Source: Dryococelus australis (lineage: Eukaryota; Arthropoda; Insecta; Phasmatodea; Phasmatidae). Taken from it: a stretch of DNA of 64,000 bases. A program made the position numbers and the translations under genes. The notes below the pieces were generated by a model. That model had not been told where the DNA came from and ran no database searches. It saw nothing but the letters and a program-made list of their open reading frames with translations. The DNA lies in contig CM057009.1 of NCBI GenBank assembly GCA_029891345.1, positions 312,468,184-312,532,183 on the forward strand, given 5' to 3'. Shown here piece by piece: positions 11,274 to 24,309 of this stretch. The stretch's first letter is position 1, and each line of letters begins with the position of its first letter.

Positions 11274-13205
11274 AGTAGTAGGGGCAGGCGGGTTCTAATT
11301 CACTTTTGATTGATTGAATGGGATAATTGATATCAAAGGGTTAGTTAAATTGATTGAAAGTGTTAATAAAATGGGTTAAATATAATTAAATGGTTAAATG
11401 GATTGAAAGGATTTAATTAAATTGAAAGGGTTAATGAAAAAGGGTTAGTCAAAATTCTACTTATTTTTAAACGGATTAAATTCTTTTCTTTCTTTCATTT
11501 TAGGCGAGAGTAGCAGGAGCTCTGTCCAATGTTGACGGTGTGGTGTCCTGAAGGCGACTGCCCTGAGTGGTGAGTTGCAATGTCTTATATAGGTGTAGAG
11601 TTGAGTGCAAGAGTGGGCTAAGGCTAATTTTTTTTAATTTTTCTAATTTTGAGGTTTTTGGAGGGATGTTGGTGGTAGATAGGCAATTTTTACAAATCTA
11701 TTTAACACACGAGAAAAAAAATCCCTAGTGTTTAAACAATTTCTAAGAGTGACCTAAGTGTAAATTGTTTTCTTTTGGGGGGGGGGGTATTGCTTGTAGA
11801 TGATAGATAGGCGACTTTGAAAGATGTGATTTACTTGTTAAATGCTCTGTCTTCCAAATACAATTAAACATTACAGAAATTAAGAGTGTTCTACGTATTA
11901 ATAAATTACACACATATAATCGCAAATTTCGAACTACTATGTGAATAATAATAAGTGCAAATTACATCAGTCTTAAAAGTAACGAGAGTCTTGAGCTTAG
12001 AAATATAATTTATACAAGAGAGAATTTTAATTATGTGAATAACATCTGATGTCGACAAGTGCAAACTCACTAAACGAAATCCAGCCAGTCAGAATGAATA
12101 AATAAAGATTTCCAAACTCACATTTGAATTATAAAATTTCAATTTTAAACAGACACAATGGCATAATATAAATACACATACACTGCTTAAAGCCTCTTGC
12201 ATATACCTTGAGAATTTTAATAACAGTCTGTTTGATGTGGAGTGTGATGTATTAATGAGTCTAGCATAGCAATTATGTTGTTTTATAAGCTGTGTGTGTG
12301 GGGAGTCTTATTATATACGTGTAGTGAAGCCGATAGACAAATGAAATGAATTATACGAGAATAACTCTGCATTCGTCCTACAACAGGCAACAAAACAATA
12401 CTTTTTTTAAACTAATGTTTCACTATTATCAGAATAATTCACTTTTAACACAAATTATTTCCGTCGAAGCATAGGGACACTCGGATGATCTGAAGGAGTA
12501 CACTTAAGCCCACAAAGTTTAATCGTGCAACACTTTATAGAGACGTATTAAAAATTTCCATTAATATAGTACACTTGTTAAAGCAAACTGTATTTTTGTC
12601 TATCAAACACAGAAATCAATGACTTAACACAAATGCAGTATATTAATCCGAAAAAAATTAAGACACGAAAATTTATATTTTCCTGATAAAATACTTTTAT
12701 ATTAAATCACAGCTATCAGTAGAGATGGTCTGTAGTTGAGCCAACCCACGTTCATAAGCTCGTCGGCCACCAAGTGTCCAGAGGTGCGGTGTTTATGAAG
12801 GAGCTGACAATTAGCACATCTGTCTCCCACAAATGTTTATTGAACAACTGAAGATGGTGGAGAGTGGCATGGCTGAGGTCACATCACTCCAAACCTCCCT
12901 GCACCCCCTTTCCCCTCCCCTTCAGATAGCATCTGTGAGACCCTGAGGTCAAGAAACCACCTTTCACCCCCTTTCTTCTCTGCACCCCTCATCAGTGCGC
13001 ACTACCCTGAGCTGTCTGTGATCATCTATTTTTTTGGTAATTTCTCAAGATGGCATCAACTGATTAGTTTGATCCAATGGGAGGAGACCTGCCTGCCACC
13101 CCCTCACACCAAAACCACCCACCCTACCCTGCACCCCTCACAACTGGGCCGACTCCACAATGCCAAACACCCCTATGCCCCCTAGCACCCCTTGCCAGAG
13201 GGCGA
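11274..13205 (+). repeat. Left terminal inverted repeat of the Polinton
   Basis: About 1.93 kb matching the reverse complement of 24310-26204. Checkpoints are TTCACTTTTGATTGATTG near the tip, CTGACAATTAGCACATCTGTC-like text near 12805 matching 24740-24765, and TTTCTCAAGATGGCATCAAC at 13042. The inner part is C-rich and repeats CTGCACCCCT and GAGGTCAAGAA motifs. The arms differ by scattered substitutions and by indels totalling some 80 bp over the first 1.4 kb, so they have diverged since insertion. The match fades after about 13205. Confidence 0.88.
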
Positions 13206-15470
13206 GGTCCTGGGGGTCAGTCACCCATCTGTCCTCGACTTTCAATTGTCGCAACTGATTTAAGATCGCGATAAATGCCTAGTTGCATGCACATTACGAG
13301 CAGGCTGCTTGTAGCCACCCCTGCCACCCTAACCTGCACCCCTTATCCAGAGGAAGTCGCCCCGAGGTCAAGAACCCACACCATTCCTCCTGCCCCTACT
13401 CACGAAGCTGTCTTAGTGTGAAAAGCGAGTTCTTCTCCAAGAACAACATTACACATCCCTCACCTGCTACACTGTTCAGAAAGAATCTTTTCAACCGTTG
13501 GTTCCCCTGCTTTGGCTTGCCAGCCCTTCACCTCTAGAGCACTTCCTCAGTTATGAACAGAGCTTTCTTGAAGGCCAAAGCAATGGTAAAATTTAAGTTT
13601 AATCCTGTAAACTTACAAGACATTTTAAACTTTATACCATTTCCAGTAAACTTTATACTATTTTCCAACAATTTTTAACTAATCACTTATTAATTTTCAT
13701 TTCAACACATCTATAAGACAATTTTATTTTGGTAAGATTTTAAACATTGAAAGAATGCTGTTTTTCAAACACATAATTTTATTATAGTTTTAACTATTTT
13801 GTTGTAAGTAAATACTCAAGTTAAACTTTATTTTCAACTATTGAAAACATACTTTAAACAAACATATTGGAAAAGTTGTTTTGTTTTCAATCCAACCTAT
13901 ATTTATTCATCTAGCAGACATAAATACGTATCCCACTTGCAGACTTCTCTGCGATATAAAAATGTTGTCTATACTATCGTAAAGGAAAATATAATCTTGC
14001 TAAAGTTTATTAATCTATGTTGAGTAAAAATCAGTTCCAAATTTATTACGTGTTTTTACAAAAGATATGGGTATGAGTAATTTTAAAACCTTATGTACAA
14101 TACTAACTAATGATAGCCGAGAATCGAATGTAGCGGGAGCAGTCGAAACTTTGGTCTGAAGAGCCGATGAGAGTGTATCATGCGTAGTTGGAGCAGAATA
14201 TGCAGTGAACGAACTTAATGTGGGCGGGCCAGACTGGGTTGCGTGGAGCTGGCTATGTGGGGGAATGGGGGAATGGTTCATTAACCTACTGCTAGCACCA
14301 CTGTGTGATCGCTCTACCCCACCTGACAACTTCCCCTTCTACCCCACTGACACACAAAGCCTGCTGGTCACCTCCACAAATGCACTAAAGCAGGAGGGAG
14401 AACATCCCCACACACTTCACTTCACGATGCGCATTGCACTGTCTGCAGCCTGTCTCCACTATACTGCGCTTTGTGACCAGGGTCGCCTATTTTTCCCAGC
14501 GCAAAGCTTTCGCATTTTGTAAAAAGCAAGCGGACTATGTTTACGATATTGTGATTCATTTATAAGTGCAGTATTAAAAACTTTACATTTTAAAATGCCC
14601 CCTTTTTTTAAATATCACACTGTAAAATTTCTACACCATTAAAAATTCAAATTTGTACACTGTTAAAAACATTCAAGTATCTACACCATCAAAACTTTTA
14701 AGTAGTGACACACCATTAAAAAATTTTTATCATTGGGAAATAGTATTTTACTCTCTTAAAACTTGCCAACTTCTAAGAACTTTATCAGTACAAGCAAAGA
14801 AATATAATGTAGAATAAACAATTATGAGACCCAGAAAAGTATTCCAATAAACTAACAACGAATTATGTCACAATTAAATAAAAAAACATGAACTACCATA
14901 AAAATCTAATTCGAAAAACGAATTCCATGAAACAATATCCAAATTCCAAGAAATATATCACACTACAAATCATTCTAAATAACATTAAAACAGAATTGCA
15001 TCCCAAATGTCTTAAGTAGGAAAATTCTGTGGAAAAAATATTTGAATTTTAGGAAATTATAACAATGAATTAAACAAATCACGTTTTAAATGTCTTTAAC
15101 TGTAAAATTCCATGAGATTTTATTCCGATTTTAAGAAATGTAACAAAAATCAATCAAATACATCACATTTAAAAGAAATCTATTGCAATGGAATACCACC
15201 CAAACACACCCAATTATCACCTAAATGTGAATAATGTCAAAATTAAAAGGACTTAATCATGATGGAGTATTGCTCAATTGCTAATCCAATGAAACAATAA
15301 TCCAATAACAAAGGCAATGATTACACAATAAATTATCCAGGCAATCTCCATCCAGAGATTTATTAAATCAAATAACACAAATATAATAAAATATATTTTA
15401 TTTAGTATAAAAACAATTTATAAATATTGTATTACAATCTTTTAAAATCTAGATTCTTAACCTAGGAGTC
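13206..15470. other. Polinton interior without recognisable genes
   Basis: AT-rich. From 14540 to 15250 short motifs such as TACACCATTAAAAA and AATTCCAAGAAAT recur irregularly. The short frames at 13841-14023, 14015-14329 and 14205-14522 show no domain. The DNA polymerase B gene that many Polintons carry near one end is not visible here. Confidence 0.5.
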
Positions 15471-15477
15471 GTGTGCT

Positions 15478-16400
15478 TTATAGAATCGTCTCCAACATCC
15501 TTTTAATGATTTTATCAACCAAATATTCATTTGGAGAACTGGCTTTTTGTAGTTCATGTTCGTAAAATTCACCTTTTATTGGTTCTCCATCATATGTTTC
15601 TATGTCATACATTCTGGGATGTGTTTGTCTAATTGAAATAATTTTAAATATTTTAAAAGACCAATTCACCTTAAATTTCTTCTCAATGATTCCTTTCTGC
15701 TTCGAGATACATTAAAAATAGCCAACTTTGAGCTTTGGTTTTCTTCAATGAATGACTTTATCATTATTATAAATAATTTTCATTAAACTATTATAAGTGA
15801 CTGCTTTGGGAGCCCTCTTGGTAGTTCTATGATATCTGGAATTATAAAATTGAACTATTTCTGGCAAAATATCAACCCATTTATAAGTCCTATTGACATG
15901 AAATATTTACATATTAACTGCTTAATCGATTTGTTGTAACTTTCCACAACACTGACTTTAAGCTCCGAGTATGTTGCTTAATGATTAATACCATATTCAG
16001 TCATTAGTTTCCGGAATGATGCAGAAAAAATTCAGTTACTCTGTCAGTTTGGAGCAAATTGGGCTTTCTCTCTTTCAAAATAATCTTCATTGCATCTGTA
16101 ACCTGTTTCCCAGATTTGTTTTTCAAAGGTATACCTCGAACATATTTCGAATAAATTTATATTATGGTTAAATATACTTGTATCCCTTATTGTATTTTAA
16201 AAGCAGCATCATTTCACACAAATCAGATTGAAAAAGATCTTTTAAACCATGAGTTATAACTTTTCTTCTAGAATATCTTATCCTTGCAGGAGCATGAAGC
16301 TCTTGAGCAATCTTACTAAACTTCATTTGTAATATAACCATCTTCTGTCAACTCATCAATAATAGAAACAATTTTGTTTGTATGTGAAGCGATGAGAAGT
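15478..16400 (-). pseudogene. Polinton retroviral-type integrase (rve), broken
   Basis: Read on the minus strand. The N-terminal zinc-binding-like part has ELHAPARIRY near 16300. The first catalytic Asp is in QSDLCEM (codon at 16222-16224), the second in QTDRVTEF (16043-16045), and the Glu is in VVESYNKS (15942-15944). Then come NSRYHRTTKRAP near 15830 and a chromodomain-like tail with GEPIKGEFYEHELQKA near 15560. These motifs and their order are those of the Polinton integrase, which joins element ends to target DNA. Several stops and frameshifts interrupt it, and the D-to-E spacing is a few bases short of a D35E arrangement. It cannot make a full protein. The family call is strong. Confidence 0.9.
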
Positions 16401-16421
16401 TTTTATCTATCTGCCAATTCA

Positions 16422-17032
16422 TTAAGATTGTTCCAATATACAATTGAAAAAACCGTTGTTAATTTCATATTTATATATTCCACTTCCAACTACAGCTCCT
16501 ATTAAACGTATTCTCTGATAGTTTTCATCTCCTGAACGAATATTAGCATTTGTTCGACGAATAAGTTCTTTATATTTCAGCAAATCGGTATTCTGAATAT
16601 CCATTTGGAGAGTTTTTAAACAATAATTCAAATAATGCTTCAGTAACATCAGTTACATAATCACCTATGTTAATTTAATTCTCAGGCCAAAATTTAATTA
16701 CCGAATCTCCCAGGAACCATTTGCTTTCATGTCGATGAACACCAAACATTGTATTGTGCATAGATGTAGATAGTTTAAAAGGCAAATAACATCGCATTAA
16801 TTAAGAAAGGAATTGCTATTTCTTTGTTAAAGATTCATGTTCTATTTTAGTTCCTAAAGCTGCTTTTTTCAGGTTTATTCAACACAGAATGCAATGTATC
16901 CATTCTGGTCTTAACAGATTTGAGTATTTCTTCATTTAAAACATCCTCTTCAATACAGGCTCGTTTGGCTTGCAAATTTTGCTCTTTCGCAGCAGATATA
17001 ACATTATGTAAATCCAAAACTGAGGCAGACAT
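16422..17032 (-). pseudogene. DUF8207-like Polinton-associated protein, broken
   Basis: Starts at MSASVLDLHNVISAAKEQ (17032), with a Lys/Glu-rich, probably helical N-terminal part. Another frame contains MFGVHRHESKWFLGDS near 16740 and INIGDY near 16670. A third contains LLKYKELIRRTNAN near 16570. The pattern of a GV...KWxxGD segment followed by a YKE-I--TNA segment fits the uncharacterised DUF8207 proteins that I recall lying beside Polinton integrases in arthropods. It lies directly upstream of the integrase on the same strand. Frameshifts and stops near 16790 and 16650 disrupt it. Its function is unknown. Confidence 0.6.
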
Positions 17033-17204
17033 GTTTGATTAAGGTATATTAAATTCAATCTATTTATATATGAATAAAGTAGTTGCTTTTCTAACTGTTG
17101 TAGTAGATCGATTACTTAGCAATTTTTTCAATATTTTCGATTTTACTTAAAATACCATCTAATTTTGTTAAAGTCTTAACTTTCAAAATATTAATGGATT
17201 TTTA

Positions 17205-17510
17205 AAGAAACTGGATATTCCCAATTTCCGAGGTGTATATATGAGAGACGATTTACCAAAGAAACAAAATTATTGTGAATGTATGATTGATAATTTAGTT
17301 TCAAAACAAAATGAAGGAACAAATTGTGTTGCAATAATTAAAAATGTAAATCAATCATTGTATAATGACAGTCCAGCGATTTATATCGTCCAATTGAAAT
17401 ATGTAATTATTTAAACTATTTAGGACTTTCAGCCTTTTTTTTCCATGCTTGGAGTTTTTTTGTCCTTGTACAACTGTATATGGTTTTAATTACATTCCTT
17501 TACCTTTTGC
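17205..17510 (+). pseudogene. Adenain-like cysteine protease remnant of the Polinton
   Basis: The + strand reads NFRGVYMRDDLPKK (17223-17265) and then GTNCVAIIKN (17315-17345). Polinton proteases normally show NFRGVFMRD-type and GTHWVA-type motifs, the latter holding the catalytic His. Here that position is Asn. A second frame continues with EICNYLNYLGLS near 17400. The enzyme would process capsid precursors. This copy has lost the His, is frameshifted after about 17390 and has no clear catalytic Cys block. It is transcribed divergently from the integrase and DUF8207-like remnants. Confidence 0.7.
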
Positions 17511-17569
17511 TTTAACAATTCGGCTAATAACAAGGAAGGTGTAACATTTTAATTAAGCAGCGTGGAATG

Positions 17570-17896
17570 AATGATGCCACATATTGAAATTAACACTCGT
17601 GAACGTGTAAAGTTTTTAAAATATATCGAAAAAGGGTCTAGGTAATGCCTTTAGAATGTGGGTTTTAGAAGTTTTTTCCAACACTACCAAGATCACTAAA
17701 TGTAATTTGGAATGTGAAATCAAGTTTTTTATCCAAAAAACTAAGATGTATTCTTATTTGTTTTCAAACAAACCAACAAGACCTTTTAAAAGCTGATAGA
17801 TCAGTTTTCGATAATAGTGATATGAAAAATATTAAACTATATCTAAATAGTCAAATTTACCCCTATATGAATTTAAATATGAACTTTGAAAATTAG
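17570..17896 (+). pseudogene. Polinton major capsid protein fragment
   Basis: Only a C-terminal part is visible. Motifs in order are INTRERVKFLKYIEKG (about 17590), EVFPTLPRS (about 17675), ICFQTNQQD (about 17760), VFDNSDMKNIKLYLNSQ (about 17810) and IYPYMNLNMNFEN up to the stop. In Polintons this section belongs to the double jelly-roll capsid protein, the shell component that links these transposons to viruses. The two parts lie in different frames, with a break near 17630. The N-terminal jelly roll is missing between the protease remnant and 17570, so a large deletion is likely. It is a relic and cannot assemble. Confidence 0.8.
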
Positions 17897-18224
17897 GTCA
17901 CCGATCCTAGAACCCAAATCATATAAAATCAGAGGAATGTTATTTCTATCTCATGTGAGCAAACAAGATGACACAATTACAAATAGTGTGATTGATTCAT
18001 GAATTGAAATTATTGAAAATATACCAGTTCCATCAAATACACAAGCTTGTGCTCTGATGATTGATGATAGATTAGCAAGTTACAATATAATATATAAGTT
18101 GGTGAGAATAATTAATTGAGTCAGTAGGCGATGAACCACGACTGCGAGGAGATGTTTTGCAATGTGCAAGGATTATAGTCTGCAGAAAAAAAATCATTAA
18201 AGAATGATCTATTTCTGATATGGA

Positions 18225-18643
18225 ACAACACACAACTGTATTCAGCTTCAAATCACAGTTTCACTGGAAATATCTAACTCCCAAATACAAGAACACAAAT
18301 AGATACTAAGCATCACCATGGCTTAACCTGGGAAAGTGGATGTATAGAGTATGAGAATATTGAAGCTATTTACAAACATTACCTAAATAATTGTGAAATA
18401 TATGTAGATGGAGTTGAGCAAAAATGCAGTTTAGAAAGTGTGTGGAATGGGAAAGTAATTTATATTAAAAAAGAATACAAGTGTCCATTGTTCGAACAAC
18501 TATGTAAAACACCTTTATCTAATGCAATGGTACTCTTTGCAGAGGAAAATTCTAAATTAATGCTAAAATGGTCATTAATGTCTGACTGGGGTGAAACATA
18601 CTATGATGATTCTCCCCCTAACTTGCCACTGGATATTAGTTGA
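18225..18643 (+). pseudogene. Conserved Polinton-associated protein of unknown function
   Basis: Motifs are HWKYLTPKYKNTN near 18260, HHHGLTWESG near 18315, IYVDGVEQK near 18400, CPLFEQLC near 18485 and CAxxN-like FAEENSKLMLKW near 18545. I recall this order (KYK..N, H.G..W..G, YVKG..K, CP.L..L, H...CA..N) from a family of uncharacterised arthropod proteins, sometimes near Polintons and perhaps related to DEDD-type nucleases. I cannot confirm the enzyme class. One frame is open from 18440 to 18643; upstream parts are in other frames with stops. Confidence 0.45.
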
Positions 18644-21599
18644 GTCATATGACATTATTAAGGATGAGTGTATTTTGCTATAGAAGTATTTGCTTATATG
18701 ATATCCACTTGTTGTAAATATGGATCAACAAGTCAATGAAATCACCTTTTCTTGCATTCAGAAATCAAAATGTAAATTGACCAACAGCAAGTTATTATTA
18801 ATACGTTGGAGCAAACAATTTTGACTTTGTTTTAGATAGTAGTAATTATGGGTCATCCTATACTTGATATTATTAAAATGATTGAAACAATTATGTAATT
18901 TCTGTTTTTGAACATAGTATGCTCTTCAGTGTTAAAATTATTTTTTTGTCATCCTATATTTGTATATATTTCGAAACAAATGTCTAATATGACCTATGTT
19001 TTGTAGCATCCTGTAGTTTCCTAATTTTGTCAATACATTATTGTTTAAAAATAAAAAATGTTTCTTAAAATTTATTTAACCTATTCCTTACTAAAATTAT
19101 TTTGTTTTAGTAAGAATAATATTTTCTCCCCTGAGACTTTTTAGAGAAAAGTTCTGGAACCAAGCACTCTAACCTCTTTTCCATAACTATCAATATGATA
19201 TACAATATTGGATAAGGATGGTTGATATAAACTGGGCTCGAGTCTGGGTTAGGTCATGTACAAATGTAATGTAGTTTCCCTTCTAAGGGTTCAAATGTAA
19301 TAGACGATATGTAATAGATGTTACTTTGGAATGTTGATACATTACATTGCTATGTTACATTAGATCATTACACATTACTAACATTATGTTGCTACATTAA
19401 AAAATGTCGTAATACATTAGTACATTATGATACATATTACTGTTACATTCTTTCACTGAATAACGAATATAACACTGTTAATTAAACTAAAATAAATTCG
19501 TTCATGCATGTGAAAAAGGCAGATATGGTCAATTTTATAAATGTTTAAACTTAAATCAATCACACAGAATTTTTTCGATTAAATGTTATTAACTTTGTAA
19601 TTTATACTCATTTCGAAATTTCAGAAGTATAGCATTTGCCAATATCTCAAAAAACCATTATGTTTAGATATCTGAGGTCTTAGCAGTGTGACCATTCCTT
19701 CAAGTTTAAATTTCAATAGTACCAACTACAGAAACTGAGATTTCAGACATTGTTAGCCTGAGTCCATAAACCCCCACAGAATGCATTCTGGTTTTATTAT
19801 ACCCCGGAGACAACCCAGGCGCCTAGCTTTTCACGAAGGAAGCGACCAAGGACATCTCCGTCCCTGGAGGGAGGTCATTTCAGGTCAACAATTTTTTCAA
19901 CCATCAAGACTAACAAGGTCAAAATGTCTTCCTAGCTGTTTCAAATCTCTCGAACAAAAATATTTTGTCCTCTACTTGATAAAAAAATTAATTATTCCCT
20001 TTGGAAAATCCATTATGCAGGAAAATATATGGAAATTTAAAAAAATACACAAGACTTATATAAAAATGAACAAATACTTATGAATCGAATTTTTACTTCC
20101 TCATACTAAACTTTATTTTTAAAAAATCTATGGAAATATCTCATAAAATATAATTTTAACCAAATTGGAAACATGTTCGTACACATTAACAGAAAAAAAT
20201 ACCAGTGTTTGTTTAACATAAATATGATTATCAATATATGGATTAAGAAAATGGGAAAATTTTTAGTTAAATTAGATCGTATCATGTTTCTTAATTTAGA
20301 TAGGATATATTGCGAATAAGAAAAAAAATTTCCTTTAAAAGATGAAAGTAATCTTAGATAAGGTTCAAAGGGATTATAGCACGGCTTTTATAGGTAATAT
20401 TACTTTTTTTTTTCCTGTAAATTATATATTGTTTTATTAAATACGTTGATCTCTATTACATTTCTTATCATTTTTAATGGATTATTAAATACACTTTATT
20501 TATTTGTTATAATTCAGAAATTATTTTTAGTGATAAAAATTTTTATTAATATCTTCGAGCTAGAAACTTAGCAGAGAGGTTGTTTATGCCCGAGGTTGGA
20601 TATGCTGGTTTGAAGATATTTGAAAGATTTAGGGGGGTAAGAGAGGGGAATGGGTGTTTGAACTTCTAACTTCTGGTAGGATGGGAGAAATCAGGCTCCT
20701 CGAAGGTTTGACCTGGAAATTTGAAATTTTTGTAAATAGGACTTCGGACTCTACGCCCTTTGCACTTTTTTCCAGTTGTTTGTCAGTTCAGTTCGCTTTG
20801 CGATTTCGCTCCCATATTAAGACTACTTTCTTGGCTTATCTAAGCACTATTTTAACAAACAGCTCGATGATTTTGATTCGGAGTATTTCAATAGACTAAT
20901 CAATTGTTCGGATGATTTAGTAAACAGTTTCTTAACACCTTTAGAGGAAGAAGAGTTAACCTTCACATTGCAACCAGTGATGATATCATTATCACCATCG
21001 AAGAGAGTGTCTACAACACCATCAGCTACTGTGTCCAGATCTTCCAAGTTTGCAGCACCATCTGCCACGGTGCTCCCAACTACAGAGTTTGGAGCTTTAG
21101 ACTCAAGAAGAAGAAAAACAGGTGAGCAAAACTGCCAACACCCAAGATTTGCTCTTATTGTAAACTGTTAGATTTGAGGTCTCCCTCTTTAAACGTCTCT
21201 GCGAAAGCTGTATTTACCAATGATAATTTGTTACAGGAATTAGACGAATTTTTAAATTTTAATTTTGTTGTATAAGCTGCCATCTACTGAAATATTGTCA
21301 CCTGAAACACCTCGAGAAACAATTAATTTCTCCACCTTCCCCTATACAATATGGCCCCATGAGAAATAATTTATAGCCCAATCTCGTTACCTCCTTCATC
21401 AGTAGTTGTAATTCCAGTTATGAAACACAAATTAAGCTTAGGTCTTAACTCGATGAAAATTGTATTGAAAATTCACATTTTCAGTGATGAATGATTCCTT
21501 CCATGGTATAATTTCACAAATTTTTTCATTATTAAAATATTGTCATGATTTTTACTTGTCATAGGGTGAAACGTTTTTACAGTTAAATGATTGAAAATA

Positions 21600-21950
21600 T
21601 AAAGTTCTAATGATTTATAAATATATTTCATTGGTTTGTAAAGATTTTAAAGAAATTTCATTCAGTCATAATGATTTGTTTTTTAAATTTCATTCGGTTG
21701 TTATGATTTTTTAAGAAATTTCATTCTCTCATGACGACTTATAAAGAAATTTTATTCGGTTTTTAACAATTTTTTAAAGAAATTTCATTCGGGTCTAACG
21801 ATTTTCAATGAAAATGGACTGATTTGTAACAATTTTCAAAGAAAAATCATTACAATGTTTAACGATTCCAAAGACCAATCATTCGGGTGTAACAATTTTT
21901 ATAAAAAAATCATTCATGATGGAGATTTTACTAAGAAACTTTATTATTAT
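21600..21950. repeat. Degenerate ~45-bp tandem repeat inside the Polinton
   Basis: AAAGAAATTTCATTCGG followed by a TAACGATTTTT-like segment recurs at least six times with substitutions and small indels. It is non-coding, and copies become less similar toward 21950. Confidence 0.65.
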
Positions 21951-22009
21951 TTCAATCATATAATGATGTAAATTTTTTTCACTCTAAACACCTTTTGACA
22001 TCATAATGG

Positions 22010-22330
22010 TGAACGGGGGAGTTTTTTTATGGTTAAAAAGCAAGTTTGGCTTATTCATGTAAATGTTAAGAGTATTTGAATATTTTTGAAGTCGTGCCAG
22101 GATATGGTTCGATTATTTTTTTTACAGTTTTAATGATGTAAGATGGAGTTTTTTGGTTAAAAAAGCCTGTTTGGCTTGTATATGTAAATGATAGAGTAAT
22201 TGTATATTTTTGAAGTTGTATCAGGATATGGTACAATAATTTTTACAGTTTTAATGATGTAAGATGGAGTTTTTTTGTTAACAAAGTCTGTTTGACTTGT
22301 ACATGTAAATGATAACATGATGAGCAAAAA
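22010..22330. repeat. ~120-bp tandem repeat, three copies, inside the Polinton
   Basis: The series GGAGTTTTTT, AGTTTGGCTT, ATGTAAATG, TATTTTTGAAGT, CAGGATATGGT and TTTTAATGATGTAAGATGG is repeated from about 22017, 22145 and 22266. The last copy is shortened. No coding role. Confidence 0.75.
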
Positions 22331-24309
22331 AATATATTATATTTGTTTCATAATTTGTGAAGTAATATACATTAACAATATTGGTATGTAACGTTTGTAA
22401 GAAGTTAGTGCTAAACAATGTTTGTATTTCATTTAAGGTTGTGATTTAACATGAAGTAATGATTTTAAGTTGTGATGTTTTTCAGAAGGCAATGGTAAAA
22501 ATTATTGTATTTGATTTAAAGTTATAATTTAGTATGATTAATGCCAAGATGTATAATTTATTCTGTCTTGAATGTGATTATGAATTTTTTAATAAAAGAT
22601 TTTCTTTCAAGTTAAAAACAAATAGTGTGACTTATTAGTTATTTTTAAATATCATATGTCACTAACATTCAATAAATCTGATGTAAAATGAGAAAACAAT
22701 GCTATGGGTAGATGTCTATCAGTAATGGTGAGCTGATGACTTGTATTAAAAAATTCAATATAACTTTTTGTTTGTGTTCTTGACTTAAAAATTTGCACTC
22801 ATTTAAATTAAAACTTGATTAATAAACTAACTTACTTTGAGGGGCTGAGGGAAAATTACAAAAAATGATGGAGAGAATCAAACATAGCTGATGAATGAAT
22901 GAAGTTTTGCAACAAAATGATGCAGCAGGTTAGTATCTTGAGAGGAATTTCGTCCACTCGGCTATTCAAGTTGAAAGTTTTAGAAGGACATGGCACTCTG
23001 CTGACCAACTTTTGTGACATCCTCCAGGGGGAACACATTGAAAGTGAACCCCGAATACCTTCACAGAGGTAGGTAGCAAAGACCTCTTTCCCTCTTTGCC
23101 AACAATCTACATCTGCACCGACCACAGTCCAGCAAACATAAAAAAATACATTTGATTTTACATATACACAGATTACAAGAATGTCTGTTCAAGATACAAC
23201 TCGATGATGTCTGGAGAAGAAGATAAACATAATATATTTAAACTAGTTTTAAATTAAAATTCATCTCAAGTTATGTAATAACACCAATATATTTTCCTAA
23301 TCAATTTGCAAGAATACACTTTTTTTAGTAACCAAAGTAAGATTAAGGTTGAAATCACTATTTTCCAACTCTGAAAAACATGATTTCTGCCTATATTCAT
23401 ACCGTATTGTTAAACTCATGTCGGAACTGTTAAAATAATAAATTAATTAAAATATATACATTTTATGATACATGGAATACATTTTTGCTGTTGGAAAGTT
23501 TTTGGTTAGACTTAAAGAAAGGGAACGCATTGGTTAGCATGCTTGCCTCCCCGGGAGGGTCACATCATAAAAACATGTTATTTCGCAATGTGTGGATGTC
23601 GTGTTAGATGTTGGTCAGCAGGTTTTATCGGCGATGTGTCTATTTCCCCTAGTCTCATGCGTGCACAACTTGGTACTTCTCCCCTCTCTTCGCTCCCATC
23701 GGCTCTCAAGGCATCAATGTTAATAGCTGTCTTAATATCTCCAAAAATGTTTTCTCTCTCCTATATGTCGAATTGATAGTAAAAACATTTTTTAACGAAT
23801 GAATATTTGTATAAAACATTTCTTAATGAGTGAATAAAATATGTCTTGTTGAATACTTGTAAAAATAGTTCTGTTTTAACGAGTTAATAAAGTAAGTCTT
23901 GTATTACAGTGTGATTTTACAAATCATATTTTGCTTGATTCAAATATATATTTGTTATTGTTTGAATTTTTAATCTGGTGATTATATGGGAACTTGATTT
24001 CAGGTACTAATAATATTTTTTTCTGCTCATATAGTCAACCTGTTGTATAAGGTTGAAACCACAGCGAGTTGGGCGAACTTTCTTGGCGTACGCATTCAGA
24101 GGGTCGGCGATGTAAAGCAGAGGAGTCAACAGTAGAGAAAACATGTTGTGAATACTCTAGCAGGGAGGGCACATTGTCTTGAAACAGGTACTGCGGGATG
24201 CCAACTCATGAAAAAATACGAAAAAGCATTCTCAGGGCTGATGCTAGGATGCGTACAAACTGGTTTTTGCGAACACCAGGCTCGATCGATAGTGGAGGTC
24301 TTCAGAAAA

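Larger units (their letters stand above)
18650..24309. other. Polinton interior, repeats and unassigned sequence
   Basis: Mostly AT-rich and gene-poor. 19200-19460 is dense in TTACAT/TAATGTA motifs. 20654-21171 is less AT-rich with Ser/Thr-rich open frames on both strands (20654-20899, 20968-21171, and 20847-21068 minus) that I cannot assign. 22856-23125 has an 89-codon minus-strand frame without a known domain. I looked for polymerase B motifs (DTDS, SLYP) and a Walker A loop and saw none. Part of this stretch could be nested insertions. Confidence 0.45.

Noticed and set aside
20654..21171. Host or Polinton gene in the Ser/Thr-rich frames
   Set aside because: Open frames occur on both strands, are short and show no motif; kept only as unassigned sequence.
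23525..23560. tRNA-like GGTTAGCATGCTTGCCTCC
   Set aside because: Resembles a D-arm/anticodon stretch, but no T-arm or acceptor pairing follows.
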